A stretch of DNA of 64,000 bases from Bombyx mori (GCF_030269925.1 NC_085109.1:4650001-4714000); one strand, 5' to 3'; shown: positions 1 through 10,493, counted from the first letter of the stretch. Made by a program: numbers and translations. The notes: generated by a model from the sequence alone, not told the origin.

Positions 1-421
1 ATTTATGTGTATTACCAATGTTCAGAAAATAGATTTACATTTTAGAAAACTATAAATTGTATTTTAATGTTATTCTATTCTTTGTTACGTCCATTATATT
101 TCGTCACTGTGCACAGACAAACATTGTGATTAATTAGAAGCGTTAATTGACCCGTGACTTTTGATGTAATCCAAAGGTTGAGTACAGGCACAAAAGACAA
201 AGGGCACAGATAAAATACTCATCTATCTACATAATTGGTCAGATACTATAGACTAATCGACAAGGGTAGATTGAGAGAATCATCATTCATGTTTTAGACA
301 AACATCCTTATCAGATTTGTGAAGGCATGCGCTTGTCACACGCTGACTACCCGTCATTTGAGTTTATTTGTAATTAATTGCTGCAGCGCACAAACAAACT
401 AACCGGTTTTTTTTCAGTTAG
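1..421. other. Anonymous AT-rich DNA
   Basis: I see no gene, RNA or repeat family here. There are scattered short open frames only. Confidence 0.5.
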
Positions 422-585
422 ATTTTTTTTCCGCTTCAATGTGTGTGTGAGCGGAGTCCAAAGATATTTACAACGAAAATGTCGCCATCGCTTTTAAATT
501 TGAGTTCTTAGATCTATGTTTTTACTGTACAGAGGCTGCTGCGCCCTTCAAACCGAAACGCATTACTGCTTCACTTCAGAAATGG
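422..585 (-). mobile_element. Old Bm1-like SINE relic
   Basis: This is a heavily diverged minus-strand SINE copy. The best preserved part is the block reading CTTCAAACCGAAACGCATTA then CTGCTTCAC near 548-575, identical to the younger copies elsewhere in the window. The rest matches only loosely, and the T-run at the left is the remains of the poly(A) tail. The divergence implies an old insertion. Confidence 0.65.
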
Positions 586-2414
586 GAAAATTTAAATGTC
601 ATTGTTAGGAAATAATTGGCTATCGCTAGTAATCGTCTCATTTATTAATTGATTGCGCCTAGAATAGGTTTATTTAGAACGCTAACAAATTGAATTAATG
701 TTATGTTAGATCCAATTTTTTTTATTTCAAGTTTCAGCTCATTCGACCCAAACAATCCTTGTGTCATGCAAGATGCTCTCTGCGATAAAATCAGACTCGA
801 GCTTACTCATAAATGTAGGTAGGTGATAGTTTAAGTGGGTTGGGGAAAAATTATGAGCTACCCTGCAAAGTCCTCAAAAACTCCTCAACTTAAACTTAAT
901 ATATATTGACCAAAATATTCCAAATCATCGATCGCTACGAAGTGTAAGTTTTAGAAGGAACCTGCTGCCACCAGATCCCACAGCTATTTTGTACCTACTA
1001 CGCATTCTACAAATTGTTATACACCAACAAATTTAAGTGAATGCTTTGATTCTCGTTTCAAGACATTACGGAAACCACAATATTGCTTAAGCTATTATGT
1101 TGAGAACAAAGATACGGGGAAGCAGAAAATTACGTACGAGATTATTGTGATCATATTTATGAATAAGGTTCAAATTTTATTAATTTAATGGGTGGTACAA
1201 TTGTCCTACCATTCCTAAGATCCAGTTTTGAAAAGAGGGGCAGCTATTTATTACATACGATTTGAAGTCCGACGATGTGTCTCAAGCACCGCTCACGTCA
1301 TGATGTCTATGGACTCAGGCAAACACGAAACTAGACCGCGAACCGGGAGGGCCGTTCACTTTGGTTGTATAAAAAGCAATAAAAAATATATAGTTATTCA
1401 CTTACATTGTTCACAGACGAAAATTTAATAAAAATAAAAATCACGAAATCCTAACTGCTAATCTTTGGAAATCTATTGAACTAATATTAAAAATTCACTC
1501 TGAACGATATTCACACACAAAACGTCTAACGAACACTGATTCTATATTTATCATTCATAAGTTTATAAACAAAAACCAGAATGGTATTTTATCATTAGAA
1601 GGAAAGGAAATGATTTAAATCTGCATAAATTAAAAAGAGACAGACTGTAAATAGTGTGTGTTAGACAAAGACGGTAATAGAATGATGGACGTAATGACGT
1701 AGTGGGTTTGATTGGTTTGGTTTTACAAATTATAAAGAATTTACCTAATTTAACCGAAGCGTTTTTTTCTGACGAACTATTGAAATGAGTTCAATTTGAT
1801 GCGTCATACGAATTCAACTTGTGGTTGGTAATCCCCTTAAAACTTATGAGTTGATGAAATTTTACATAAAAAATATGGCAAACATAATATATGTATGTGC
1901 ATACGTATTTATAAGTTTGCTAAAAATCATCACTTAAATTTAAGTGCATAGTATTTGCGTAATTAATAATTAATTCTGATAAATTCATTGACTGAGACAA
2001 ACTAAAATGACAGAAATGTTCGACTTGAATTTCAAACAAATTCTAATTCAGTACCTACACAATAACAATTGCTCCAACATAAACAACAGGCAGTTTCTTA
2101 ACCAGTTATGCATAAACTTCAGCTTACTACATATTGCTTTGGAGTATGTGGTAAACTAGACTAGTTAATCTTTGAAATGCATGATTGCTTCGAGCCCAGG
2201 AATACTTGTGGTAATTAACAAGAATTTTAGCTTTCACCCCTTTGCGTTATGTAGATATTCAATATGGTAAGGGGCTATTGTCGTATCATTATAGGGAGTG
2301 CTCTATGGAATGTTGTGTGTGACCGGATCAACGTCATCTACTTTTGAACATCGCGTTACTAACTTTTACACTTTGAATAGAGTATGTTTGAAAAAACACT
2401 GAAGTTCAAAACGA
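586..2414. other. Anonymous AT-rich DNA
   Basis: No coding region or repeat family recognised. A 66-codon open frame at 1228-1428 (+) has no recognisable content and is probably chance. Confidence 0.5.
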
Positions 2415-2815
2415 CTTTTTTTTTTCTACCGAAGCTGAATCCTTGAGCGGCTATTTCAGCTTAACCTTAACTAGTAGGTGAGCTCACGGGGCTCAAACCT
2501 GACGACGTTGCTAACACGAACCCTAGCAAGCGCCGTGATTCGCAGAATCTACCACCGGATCGGAAACGCGACCCACTGAGAAGATCTGGCGAGAAACTCA
2601 GTGTGCTGTGTCTGAGGGTTAATTTACTCGTCGAGTCCTTCGTCGCAAGCGACGGGTTCGACGAGAACGATGACCGATGCTTGGGGTACCTAAAAGCACC
2701 GATAGTGAATCGGGAGGATCCGAAATGACGTGTTTGGGGCGACGTTGACTGCTTTCTATAGGATCTGATGTCCGGATGTCCGTAGGATCGGGAATTCCAA
2801 ACGACAACATTGAAG
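2415..2815 (-). mobile_element. LINE-B (jockey-like) 3' end, 5'-truncated
   Basis: Minus-strand LINE tail. On the minus strand it reads the last codons of an ORF2 rich in arginine (RRTRRLRRRTRRVN then stop at about 2619). A short 3' UTR carrying the conserved stem module follows (2560-2617), then a poly(A) seen as a T-run at 2417-2427. The C-terminal residues resemble the C-terminus of the LINE at 8318-10417, so the two groups are related. One module arm is mutated (CCAGATC instead of CCGGATC). Confidence 0.75.
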
Positions 2816-3426
2816 ATCTTCCTTTGTCGTTCTGCCAAAGTTCATCCTTATCTTAATTAATCCGGACTAATATAAACTCTACGCTCTTTTCTAAGCGCAT
2901 CGATAGGTCCTTCTTGAAACGAGATTCGAAAGATATTAACCGGTAGCTTGCCCCCCTTAGCGTTTCTAATCATTATTCGTACGACCTCTAAAAGTTGTCA
3001 AGTTGAAATCCCGAATTCAAGTACTAAAACAATGGGCCCTTTGCACATGCAAATTTTTGGCTTTGCAGAGTAACCTCATTTCCGATTTGGGGCGATCTGT
3101 GATCTTCACTAAGCTAAATTAAATTATACCCCAAAATATTTGTTAGGTGCTTAAAAAAGAAAGGGGATGCGTTACGGTACAGCGAACGAAATGAAAAATA
3201 ATCTGGCTCTAAAGCATTTTTGGTTTTCTCCGTAATATAATTCCGCAAAGCGTTTTCGGAAAGAGAGCCTGTAGATAACATGCCGCCGCTTCACAGCAGA
3301 AAAAGGCAGGATGATGATGTCGACTGCGTCAAGGTCTACGTCTAATAACAAACTGAACATGCAATTTTTTCTTTATATTCCTATTTGCCTGTAGACTCGA
3401 TGTGCTATTATTGCGTCACCATGACT
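2816..3426. other. Mostly anonymous; possible SINE relic at 3275-3335
   Basis: AT-rich DNA. At about 3285-3330 a stretch reading GCTTCACAGCAGAAAAAGGC resembles the central part of the Bm1-like SINE in minus orientation. It is too diverged to be sure. Confidence 0.35.
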
Positions 3427-3680
3427 GATGTGCGAGCTCAGCATGCTCAGCCTGAATGGATTTGTTAAAATCGGCCATAGCAAGAGCATTGCTTCACTGA
3501 ATCTACCATCGGACTACGACGGCAAGAAACTCAGTGAGTTCTGTCTATTTATAGGTTAAGTTGGACGACAAACTCTTCGTCGCATTCGACGAGACGGGGA
3601 CCGGTGCTTGAATGTCTGAAAGCATAAAAAGTGGATCGAAATGATCTGAAATAAAATGTCTCGGGTCGGGGATGCAGCTT
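3427..3680 (-). mobile_element. Degraded LINE-B 3' end
   Basis: A strongly diverged minus-strand copy of the LINE-B tail. The order AGCAAGAGCATTGCTTC, then a GAAACTCAGTGAG arm, then the arginine-rich ORF2 end (GTCGCATTCGACGAGACGGG on the plus strand) is retained. The stem module no longer pairs well. Confidence 0.6.
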
Positions 3681-4383
3681 ACGGCCGCTACGATAGGAAG
3701 GCTATCAAGGTATGCTCAAAGAAGCGTTAATACTCTGTTTTCAGATACTTAGAAATCGATTCTAAAATAAATCTAAGTCGTCACGACGATCTATAAACCT
3801 CGCACATCCAAAAGAAGGAGAATAGTGAATGTCAAGCCGTGTTCAAAGCCAATATCAAGGTAAGTAATATCCATGAATAACTTTACATGTTAAAGTTAGT
3901 TAGTGTCAGTCATAATCAACAATTAATACGATTGTCCGCAATTGAAACTAAAAATGAAGAGAATGTCTTTAACAACAAATAAAAAAAACCTTGAAAAATG
4001 TGTGACGAACAAAACTCAGGAAGTTTTATTCCACGTTTATTGGATAGCAATTAAAATTTTAAGAATAACTATATAGAAGAAGAAAAAGATCTTTGTTCGT
4101 GGTTGGTACGTACGGTCAATTGCAAAATTGCATCGATACTTCTGTCTTAAAAGCACTTAACTGTGAACACTTGAATCCATGTTACTAAAAATTAACTAGA
4201 TGGCGTTAGTGGTTTTCTTGCATATTCAGTCCAAAATAAATCTGGTTGTGATTTTTACCCAACAACACAGTATTGACCACTGAATTAGTATTTTTTACCT
4301 AAACACCTTCACAAAATATATTTCTATTTTTCTCACCTAAATACAATAGCGACCATTTACATTTATACATCTTTATATTAAAC
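3681..4383. other. Anonymous AT-rich DNA
   Basis: No gene or repeat recognised. Confidence 0.45.
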
Positions 4384-4842
4384 TAGTGGTCCCGCAGTAG
4401 TCGAAATTCGACCATAATGTTGTAATTGAAATTGTATGCTTCAACATTATTATGGTTCTATTGTCAAATACTATTATATTTCTATAATATAAACACAGAT
4501 TTCGCCAAAACTTACACTATAGAGAAATAACATTAAAGACAAACAATATTAATCTATTCGGAATGTGACCGCAGACTTTAAACATTAACAAAAGTTTGAC
4601 AATTGACAATAAACAAAGAGTATGTATAACTATATGTATGTGTGTGTGTCAAATACACGGTAGGGTGTGTAATGTTTTTTTATTGATTTAATGCATGTTT
4701 TATGCATAATTTAAAAAAAAATAGCATTGTGCACTCCTCCTCTGTATTCTCTATAAGTGTGGGAAAATTCATACTCTTCCGTCCGCGCAATTTTCGTAAA
4801 AAGGGATACAAAGTTTTTGTTTCACGTATTAATATAATATAG
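4384..4842 (+). repeat. Family C short interspersed repeat, copy 1
   Basis: First of three copies in this window (others at 43909-44358 and 49864-50272) sharing both termini. The left end is CTAG(T/A)GGTCCCGCAGTAG followed by the near-palindrome GTCGAAATTCGAC; the right end is CACGTATTAATATATAGA. The copies are 400-460 bp and have no coding capacity. The right end resembles RTE-like LINE tails of Lepidoptera, so I infer a non-autonomous RTE-dependent element. This copy has the most internal differences. Confidence 0.7.
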
Positions 4843-5603
4843 AATAATCCTTTATTAGTAGTAACAGATGTATTATTAGTAACAGATGGCGTTAGTTATA
4901 GGTGCATATTTTTATTTTACCATTCATTCACTTTCGCTGCCCACTGTACCTGTGGGTGCATTGAGTACCCATTCGAACCCATTTTCTATTATCATTAACA
5001 TTTTAACAGCCGTTGAGTAATATAATTGCGAATTCGACTTTATGTATCAAGGTTTGTGACGCCGAAAATGTTGTGATGTCTATGGGCAACTAATTTATAA
5101 TGGGTGAAACGTGAGCTTATCCGATGATCTTTTAAAAAAATCGCGCTGTGCTGTAAAAATTTCGCGTGCAAGTGTGAACTAACAAATATATGTACTGGTC
5201 AACACTATAAATATTATTTTTTTGTGAATTCTGGTCATTCTTAGTACCGATCACAACTAATGTTTATTGGCATAGCGTTTCCGAGGTTTTCATATACATA
5301 CATACATACACTGTGTGTTTTTCGTTCATTCCACACGTCTCTGTAAATATTAGTACGCTACTCCGCTATTGTATTTCTCATTGCGTTATTTTGATTTCGT
5401 AGTATACGTAAAAATGAATATCAATCGTAATGTGATTTTAATAAGTAAATTACGTTAAATAGTTTTTATAAAAAAAAACAATTTTGGTTTCACTAAAACA
5501 CTAGTTTTTTTTTAAACTCCGAATTATAATTAAGAATATTTGTTGCAACTTCTACTTGCTAATGATATCCGGAAAGGACGATTCACCTTACGTTGAAAGA
5601 TTA
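4843..5603. other. Anonymous AT-rich DNA
   Basis: Contains a short CATA microsatellite near 5293-5310 and a local repeat of AACAGATG at 4864-4888. No gene recognised. Confidence 0.45.
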
Positions 5604-5683
5604 CAGTGTGCTTAGTGCGAGTTTTTAACGTTCTCGATAGCGTAAAAGTTAACTTAAATTAGAGCGTAAAAGTTAACTTAAAT
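5604..5683 (+). repeat. Family D repeat with tandem 20-mer
   Basis: The block around GTTCTCGATAGCGTAAAAGT occurs again in inverted orientation at 21001-21055. At this copy a 20-nt unit (GCGTAAAAGTTAACTTAAAT) is duplicated in tandem at 5640-5659 and 5664-5683. I do not recognise the family; it could be the end of a DNA transposon. Confidence 0.55.
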
Positions 5684-6293
5684 ACAAGTAAGACTTCAAT
5701 CTCATCGTTATTCGAGCTTAGTCTATAGTCTTCAATAACTCTATAGCTTAGCGGTACGTGAGCATGTCCCATCGTTTAGTTAGAATAAAAAACTCCATCT
5801 CTTCTGATTAATAAGCCAGGATTTGTTGTGAGTTGTCATTATGGTCATAGGACAATTCTTATCATATGATATACTATGACATCACATCCTATGACTTTTG
5901 TAATCTAATCCATAGAATGCATACAATTTTGTTCCTGTATATTGAGGCCCTTTTATCTTGAGGTTTATCTTTTTTAAGAGACCCCCACGAATCAGCCGGC
6001 CGATAAGACTTGTGTTTTTTTTTCCTTTTCATAAGCTGGCACATACACTTCATTAAATTATAGAAATTCATTACGAAGAAATGCGACACAAATTAAAAAG
6101 AGCAGAAGCAAAAAATTTTAAATACAAATTATGCACACAAATGTCCAATAGACTGATTGAGACCAGTGATATATGGCCCACTTGACTGATCGGACCGGAA
6201 CCATCCCATTTAGTGGTTATTATTACCAACAGATATTAGAGTGTTAATGAATAACTTCACTCACCTTGAGATGTAATGGTTTTGTTTTATGAA
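5684..6293. other. Anonymous AT-rich DNA
   Basis: No gene or repeat family recognised. Confidence 0.45.
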
Positions 6294-6490
6294 TGGAAGG
6301 ATTACGGATGGCCCGGAGGTCTTTTCAGTTTCACCAGGATATGTGGGCTAGGTCCTGCTCTTCTGGAAGGGATGTGAGGGCTAGCAACTATTTGTCTGCC
6401 TCCGAAGAAGACCTGACAGTTAGAGGCTAGCGCCCGACCGGAATCGCGACTCGTCTAGAAGATCCGGCGAGAAACTCAGCGGGCTGATGT
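6294..6490 (-). mobile_element. LINE-A (jockey-like) 3' tail, degraded
   Basis: Minus-strand tail matching the 3' end of the LINE at 8318-10417. The plus strand reads GATGGCCCGGAGG, then the CAGTTTCACCAGGA block, then the module arm GAGAAACTCAGCGGGCTGA at the right. The second arm is mutated, so the pseudoknot described for intact copies is broken. It lies about 100 bp beyond the poly(A) signal of the secreted-protein exon. Confidence 0.7.
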
Positions 6491-6653
6491 TGTGGGTTAG
6501 AATGGAAATGAAGTCAAGACGTCTTATAATAACCATTGCTTTGTATATGTTAATAGTTTTAATAGAAATGGTCGCTAACATCTTAACTTGCAGTTTTTTT
6601 TTTTTTTTAAATATAATAAATAAATTTAAAAACAAAATTAAATCAAAACAAGA

Positions 6654-6659
6654 TTTATT
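6654..6659 (-). promoter_or_regulatory. Poly(A) signal AATAAA for the secreted-protein exon
   Basis: A minus-strand AATAAA lies about 17 nt past the stop codon. A run of A on the minus strand follows about 45 nt later (T-run 6593-6608). It could instead be a chance hexamer in AT-rich DNA. Confidence 0.4.
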
Positions 6660-6675
6660 GAACGCAAAAAAAAAT

Positions 6676-6978
6676 TCAAACACCGTTGTTATCGATGAAA
6701 CCATTGGGCCTTTGACTGTACGTCTTTGGATTCTTCATGAGCTCATTGTACTTTTCTCTGTTGATGTACCAAAATGGCTGCTGGTCTATGGGCAAACTAT
6801 CGAGACGGTTCGCGTATTCTTTGTCGCCGTTCAGTTGTGGTGGCAGTGGGTCGACCGAGGATCGGCTGGCTACACCCGAAGGTTGTATTGTTGGAAAGCC
6901 TATTGGTCTTCGGCCGGCGTAGAACGGTCGTTGGCAGGAGCACAGCGCCACGCACACTAATAGAATAACCAACTTCAT
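6676..6978 (-). CDS. Small secreted protein, 100 residues; host gene exon
   Basis: The only convincing host coding sequence. The start is the ATG at 6978 and a TGA closes the frame at 6676. Residues 1-15 (MKLVILLVCVALCSC) form a typical signal peptide with cleavage expected before Q16. The mature part of about 85 residues has no cysteine. It begins QRPFYAGRRP, is rich in Pro, Arg and Asn, and has an aromatic core QPFWYINREKY at about 68-78. A Gly-Arg-Arg at 22-24 could be a processing and amidation site. An acceptor-like polypyrimidine-CAG lies 6 nt before the ATG, so a 5' UTR intron is expected. An AATAAA lies about 17 nt after the stop. The frame stays open upstream into LINE antisense, so the ATG is chosen from the signal peptide and splice site. 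I do not recognise the family; the QR-then-proline-rich start recalls lebocin-type precursors only superficially. Confidence 0.6.
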   Translation of the reverse strand: MKLVILLVCVALCSCQRPFYAGRRPIGFPTIQPSGVASRSSVDPLPPQLNGDKEYANRLDSLPIDQQPFWYINREKYNELMKNPKTYSQRPNGFIDNNGV

Positions 6979-6984
6979 TGTATA

Positions 6985-6998
6985 CTGAAAAAAAAGAA
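6985..6998 (-). promoter_or_regulatory. Probable 3' splice acceptor upstream of the secreted-protein ATG
   Basis: On the minus strand this reads ACTTCTTTTTTTTCAG followed by TATACA and the ATG: a strong polypyrimidine tract ending in CAG. It implies that a non-coding 5' exon lies further right and that the LINE insertion next door is intronic. Confidence 0.55.
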
Positions 6999-7008
6999 GT
7001 ATTTTTAA

Positions 7009-7419
7009 TTGATCGTTTGGAGCTTCTGGGTCTGCGAAGGGACTTCGGTTCCCTCTGCGTTTTGTACCATATGTTTTATGGGGAATGCTCTGAGAAATTG
7101 TTTGAGATGATACCATCATCTCGTTTTTACCATCGCACCGCCCGCCATCGGAATAGAGTTCATCTATACTACATGGAGCCACTGCGTTCATCCATAGTGC
7201 GTTTCCAGAGATCTTTTTTACCATCCGGCGAATGAGCTCCCCTTCACGGTGTTTTCCGAGCGCTATCCTATTACTTCTTCAAACGAGATTTGTGGGGAAT
7301 ATTAAACGGTAGGCAGCGACTTAACTCTGCCCCTGGCATTGCTGATGTCCATGGGCGACGGTTACCACTCACCATCAGGTAGCCCGCATGCTCGTCTGCT
7401 TATACGGCAATAAAAAAAA
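7009..7419 (+). mobile_element. BMC1-like LINE, 5'-truncated 3' end
   Basis: Matches the C-terminal coding end and tail of the LINE at 60191-63850, beginning at the codons for DRLEPLGLRRDFGS and ending in GCAATAAAAAAAA. The frame is disrupted (a deletion at about 7229-7235), so it is dead. It starts about 24 nt upstream of the splice acceptor, in opposite orientation to the secreted-protein gene. An ATTGATCG repeated at about 7008-7015 and 7429-7436 could be the target duplication, but extra bases make this uncertain. Confidence 0.85.
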
Positions 7420-8317
7420 TGATTTAAGATTGATCGGTACCTATTAATAGGAAAAATTGGTATCTGCCCCATAGCATCTGCCCCATGCCTCAGAGTAAGC
7501 CTCATCAAAATTAATTACTTCTGTATCTTTTACTACTTATTCTATGTTTTTTATAATGTCAGTTACAATGCCTATTTTTTATCCACTACATACACAGGGT
7601 CGGGATGTTGTTTTATGAACTATAAATACAGGTTCATTCAAGGTAAATCTTGAATGCTTTGGACACAGGATTATGCTTATATTTTCATGTTGTTACGCGT
7701 ACTACAGGATACGGTGAGGTATTTATTAGATTTTTTATTTCTTTCTAAACATATTACAAAAAAAAAAATATTGCTCGACGACCGTATGGGCGATGCAGCT
7801 TTGATATGCCGTTAGGTTTGCGATGATTTGTTTACGCCACCAACAAAAAGTTATCATTAGATTGCTTGGAATAAAGTTTGTTCTTTTGCGCTAAATTTGG
7901 TGTTGGGTCGTACGCATTATTTCGGAATCTAGACTATCCCAGCATAAACGTTCCCCTTCCATAGAATCTGTTTTGGAGTAAGAAAACGTCTTTGACTTTT
8001 TAACGCATGTAAAGATGTTCGTATTGGGTAGAATATTATTTATTGACTTTGATTTATATGTTTAGCTTGTATTCAAATAGACAATTAAAAGCCGAGTTCT
8101 CACTTAAGCCTTCCGTAATCCACATGCTCTATACGTAGAATTTATGTCGCGATAGTAAGTCCTATTTTATTTTCTTTGTAAATTAGTTGTACAAAGTCGC
8201 GGTCGCAATTAAGCTGTAAAGTAACTATATTGTAGTTTACGACTTGGCCTTGTCACATAAGACTACCTTTTTACTACCCTCTATAAGGCTCCTTACAAAC
8301 ACACAGAAGGTTGTGAA
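7420..8317. other. Anonymous AT-rich DNA
   Basis: No gene recognised. It could include the intron and 5' exon of the secreted-protein gene, but I cannot identify a donor or promoter with confidence. Confidence 0.4.
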
Positions 8318-8318
8318 C

Positions 8319-10166
8319 ACCGAAGTCCGAGATGCCAGATGGTCTGATTTCTTAGAAGGACTCGCGCCCTCTCAAAGGTCTTACTACCGCTTAGCTCGTA
8401 CTCTCAAATCGGATACGGTAGTAACTATGCCCCCCCTCGTAGGCCCCTCAGGCCGACTCGCGGCGTTCGATGATGACGAAAAAGCAGAGCTGCTGGCCGA
8501 TACATTGCAAACCCAGTGCACGCCCAGCACTCAATCCGTGGACCCTGTTCATGTAGAATTAGTAGACAGTGAGGTAGAACGCAGAGCCTCCTTGCCACCC
8601 TCTGATGCGTTACCACCCGTCACCCCGATGGAAGTTAAAGACTTGATCAAAGACCTACGTCCTCGCAAGGCTCCCGGTTCCGACGGTATATCCAACCGCG
8701 TTATTAAACTTCTATCCGTCCAACTCATCGTGATGTTGGCATCTATTTTCAATGCCGCTATGGCGAACTGTATCTTTCCCGCGGTGTGGAAAGAAGCGGA
8801 CGTTATCGGCATACATAAACCCGGTAAACCAAAAAATCATCCGACGAGCTACCGCCCGATTAGCCTCCTCATGTCTCTAGGCAAACTGTATGAGCGTCTG
8901 CTCTACAAACGCCTCAGAGACTTCGTCTCATCCAAGGGCATTCTTATCGATGAACAATTCGGATTCCGTACAAATCACTCATGCGTTCAACAGGTGCACC
9001 GCCTCACGGAGCATATTCTTGTGGGGCTTAATCGACCAAAACCGTTATACACGGGAGCTCTCTTCTTCGACGTCGCAAAAGCGTTCGACAAAGTCTGGCA
9101 CAATGGTTTGATTTTCAAACTATTCAACATGGGCGTGCCGGATAGTCTCGTGCTCATCATACGGGACTTCTTGTCGAACCGCTCTTTTCGATATCGAGTC
9201 GAGGGAACCCGCTCCTCCCCACGACCTCTCACAGCTGGAGTCCCGCAAGGCTCTGTCCTCTCACCCCTCCTATTTAGCTTATTCGTCAACGATATTCCCC
9301 GGTCGCCGCCGACCCATTTAGCTTTATTCGCCGACGACACGACTGTTTACTATTCTAGTAGAAATAAGTCCCTAATCGCGAAGAAGCTTCAGAGCGCAGC
9401 CCTAGCCCTAGGACAGTGGTTCCGAAAATGGCGCATAGACATCAACCCAGCAAAAAGTACTGCGGTGCTATTTCAGAGGGGAAGCTCCACACGGATTTCC
9501 TCCCGGATTAGGAGGAGGAATTTCACACCCCCGATTACTCTCTTTAGACAACCCATACCCTGGGCCAGGAAGGTCAAGTACCTGGGCGTTACCCTGGATG
9601 CATCGATGACATTCCGCCCGCATATAAAATCAGTCCGTGACCGTGCCGCGTTTATTCTCGGTAGACTCTACCCCATGATCTGTAAGCGGAGTAAAATGTC
9701 CCTTCGGAACAAGGTGACACTTTACAAAACTTGCATAAGGCCCGTCATGACTTACGCGAGTGTGGTGTTCGCTCACGCGGCCCGCACACACATAGACACC
9801 CTCCAATCCCTACAATCCCGCTTTTGCAGGTTAGCTGTCGGGGCTCCGTGGTTCGTGAGGAACGTTGACCTACACGACGACTTGGGCCTCGAATCAATTC
9901 GGAAATACATGAAGTCAGCGTCGGAACGATACTTCGATAAGGCTATGCGTCATGATAATCGCCTTATCGTTGCCGCCGCTGACTACTCCCCGAATCCTGA
10001 TCATGCAGGAGCCAGTCACCGTCGACGCCCTAGACACGTCCTTACGGATCCATCAGATCCAATAACCTTTGCATTAGATGCCTTCAGCTCTAATACTAGG
10101 GGCAGGCTTAGGGACCCCGGTAACCGTACTCGTCGAACTCGACAAAGAGGTCGACGTGCAACCTAA
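8319..10166 (+). CDS. Reverse transcriptase part of LINE-A ORF2 (partial)
   Basis: About 615 uninterrupted codons of a jockey-like ORF2. In the frame that starts in flanking DNA at 8244, RT landmarks are RKAPGSDGIS (about 142-151), SYRPISLLMSLGKLYERLL (about 202-220), FFDVAKAFDKVWH (about 273-285), GVPQGSVLSPLLF and the catalytic FADD (about 362-365). The C-terminus is arginine-rich. The first 25 codons of that longer frame are host flank and target duplication, not LINE. No endonuclease or RNase H domain is present. The open frame suggests a fairly recent insertion. Confidence 0.88.
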   Translation, partial: TEVRDARWSDFLEGLAPSQRSYYRLARTLKSDTVVTMPPLVGPSGRLAAFDDDEKAELLADTLQTQCTPSTQSVDPVHVELVDSEVERRASLPPSDALPPVTPMEVKDLIKDLRPRKAPGSDGISNRVIKLLSVQLIVMLASIFNAAMANCIFPAVWKEADVIGIHKPGKPKNHPTSYRPISLLMSLGKLYERLLYKRLRDFVSSKGILIDEQFGFRTNHSCVQQVHRLTEHILVGLNRPKPLYTGALFFDVAKAFDKVWHNGLIFKLFNMGVPDSLVLIIRDFLSNRSFRYRVEGTRSSPRPLTAGVPQGSVLSPLLFSLFVNDIPRSPPTHLALFADDTTVYYSSRNKSLIAKKLQSAALALGQWFRKWRIDINPAKSTAVLFQRGSSTRISSRIRRRNFTPPITLFRQPIPWARKVKYLGVTLDASMTFRPHIKSVRDRAAFILGRLYPMICKRSKMSLRNKVTLYKTCIRPVMTYASVVFAHAARTHIDTLQSLQSRFCRLAVGAPWFVRNVDLHDDLGLESIRKYMKSASERYFDKAMRHDNRLIVAAADYSPNPDHAGASHRRRPRHVLTDPSDPITFALDAFSSNTRGRLRDPGNRTRRTRQRGRRAT

Positions 10167-10178
10167 CCCATGCATCAG

Positions 10179-10229
10179 CCCGCTGAGTTTCTCGCCGGAT
10201 CTTCTCAGCGGGTCGCGATTCCGATCCGG
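10179..10229 (+). promoter_or_regulatory. LINE-A 3' UTR stem module, possible H-type pseudoknot
   Basis: Four segments in order: a CCCGCTGAG (10179-10187), b CCGGATC (10195-10201), a' CTCAGCGGG (10204-10212), b' GATCCGG (10223-10229). The a pairs with a' (9 bp). The b lies in the loop of that stem and pairs with b' (7 bp), the arrangement of an H-type pseudoknot. It starts 13 nt after the ORF2 stop. The role is inferred to be template recognition by the reverse transcriptase. Confidence 0.55.
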
Positions 10230-10493
10230 TAGTAGATTCATTCGCGAAACAATTGCTCTTGAGTTGTTAGGTCTCCTTCGGAGGCGCTCGGGCAGTTGTT
10301 AGCAAATCCCACCCCTCTTGGCTGAGCCTTTGCTCGCCCACCTGTCCTGGTGAAACTGGAAAGGCCTTCGGGCCACCAGTAAACTTTCAATCATAAAAAA
10401 AAAAAAAAAAAAAAAATAAGGTTGTGAAACTTTTTCACGTATGTTTCTTGCTTAAACCGTAATTAAATAGTAAAAAACAAAGTCAACTATACT

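Larger units (their letters stand above)
8318..10417 (+). mobile_element. LINE-A: jockey-like non-LTR retrotransposon, 5'-truncated
   Basis: The element is bounded by an 11-bp direct repeat AAGGTTGTGAA at 8307-8317 and 10418-10428. Its right end is a poly(A) of over 20 nt, so this is a target-primed insertion. The endonuclease half is absent, so it is dead on arrival in cis. The 3' UTR opens with the stem module at 10179-10229 and ends with the tail containing GGCCTTCGGGCCACCAGT. Two other tails of the same group lie at 58582-58967 and, degraded, at 6294-6490. Confidence 0.9.

Noticed and set aside
6487..6960. A 157-codon plus-strand gene
   Set aside because: It is the antisense of the secreted-protein exon and its 3' flank; the minus strand has the signal peptide and acceptor.
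7008..7436. A firm target duplication ATTGATCG for the LINE beside the secreted-protein exon
   Set aside because: The right copy is separated from the A-run by about 9 extra bases and the left copy overlaps LINE text, so it stays only a possibility.
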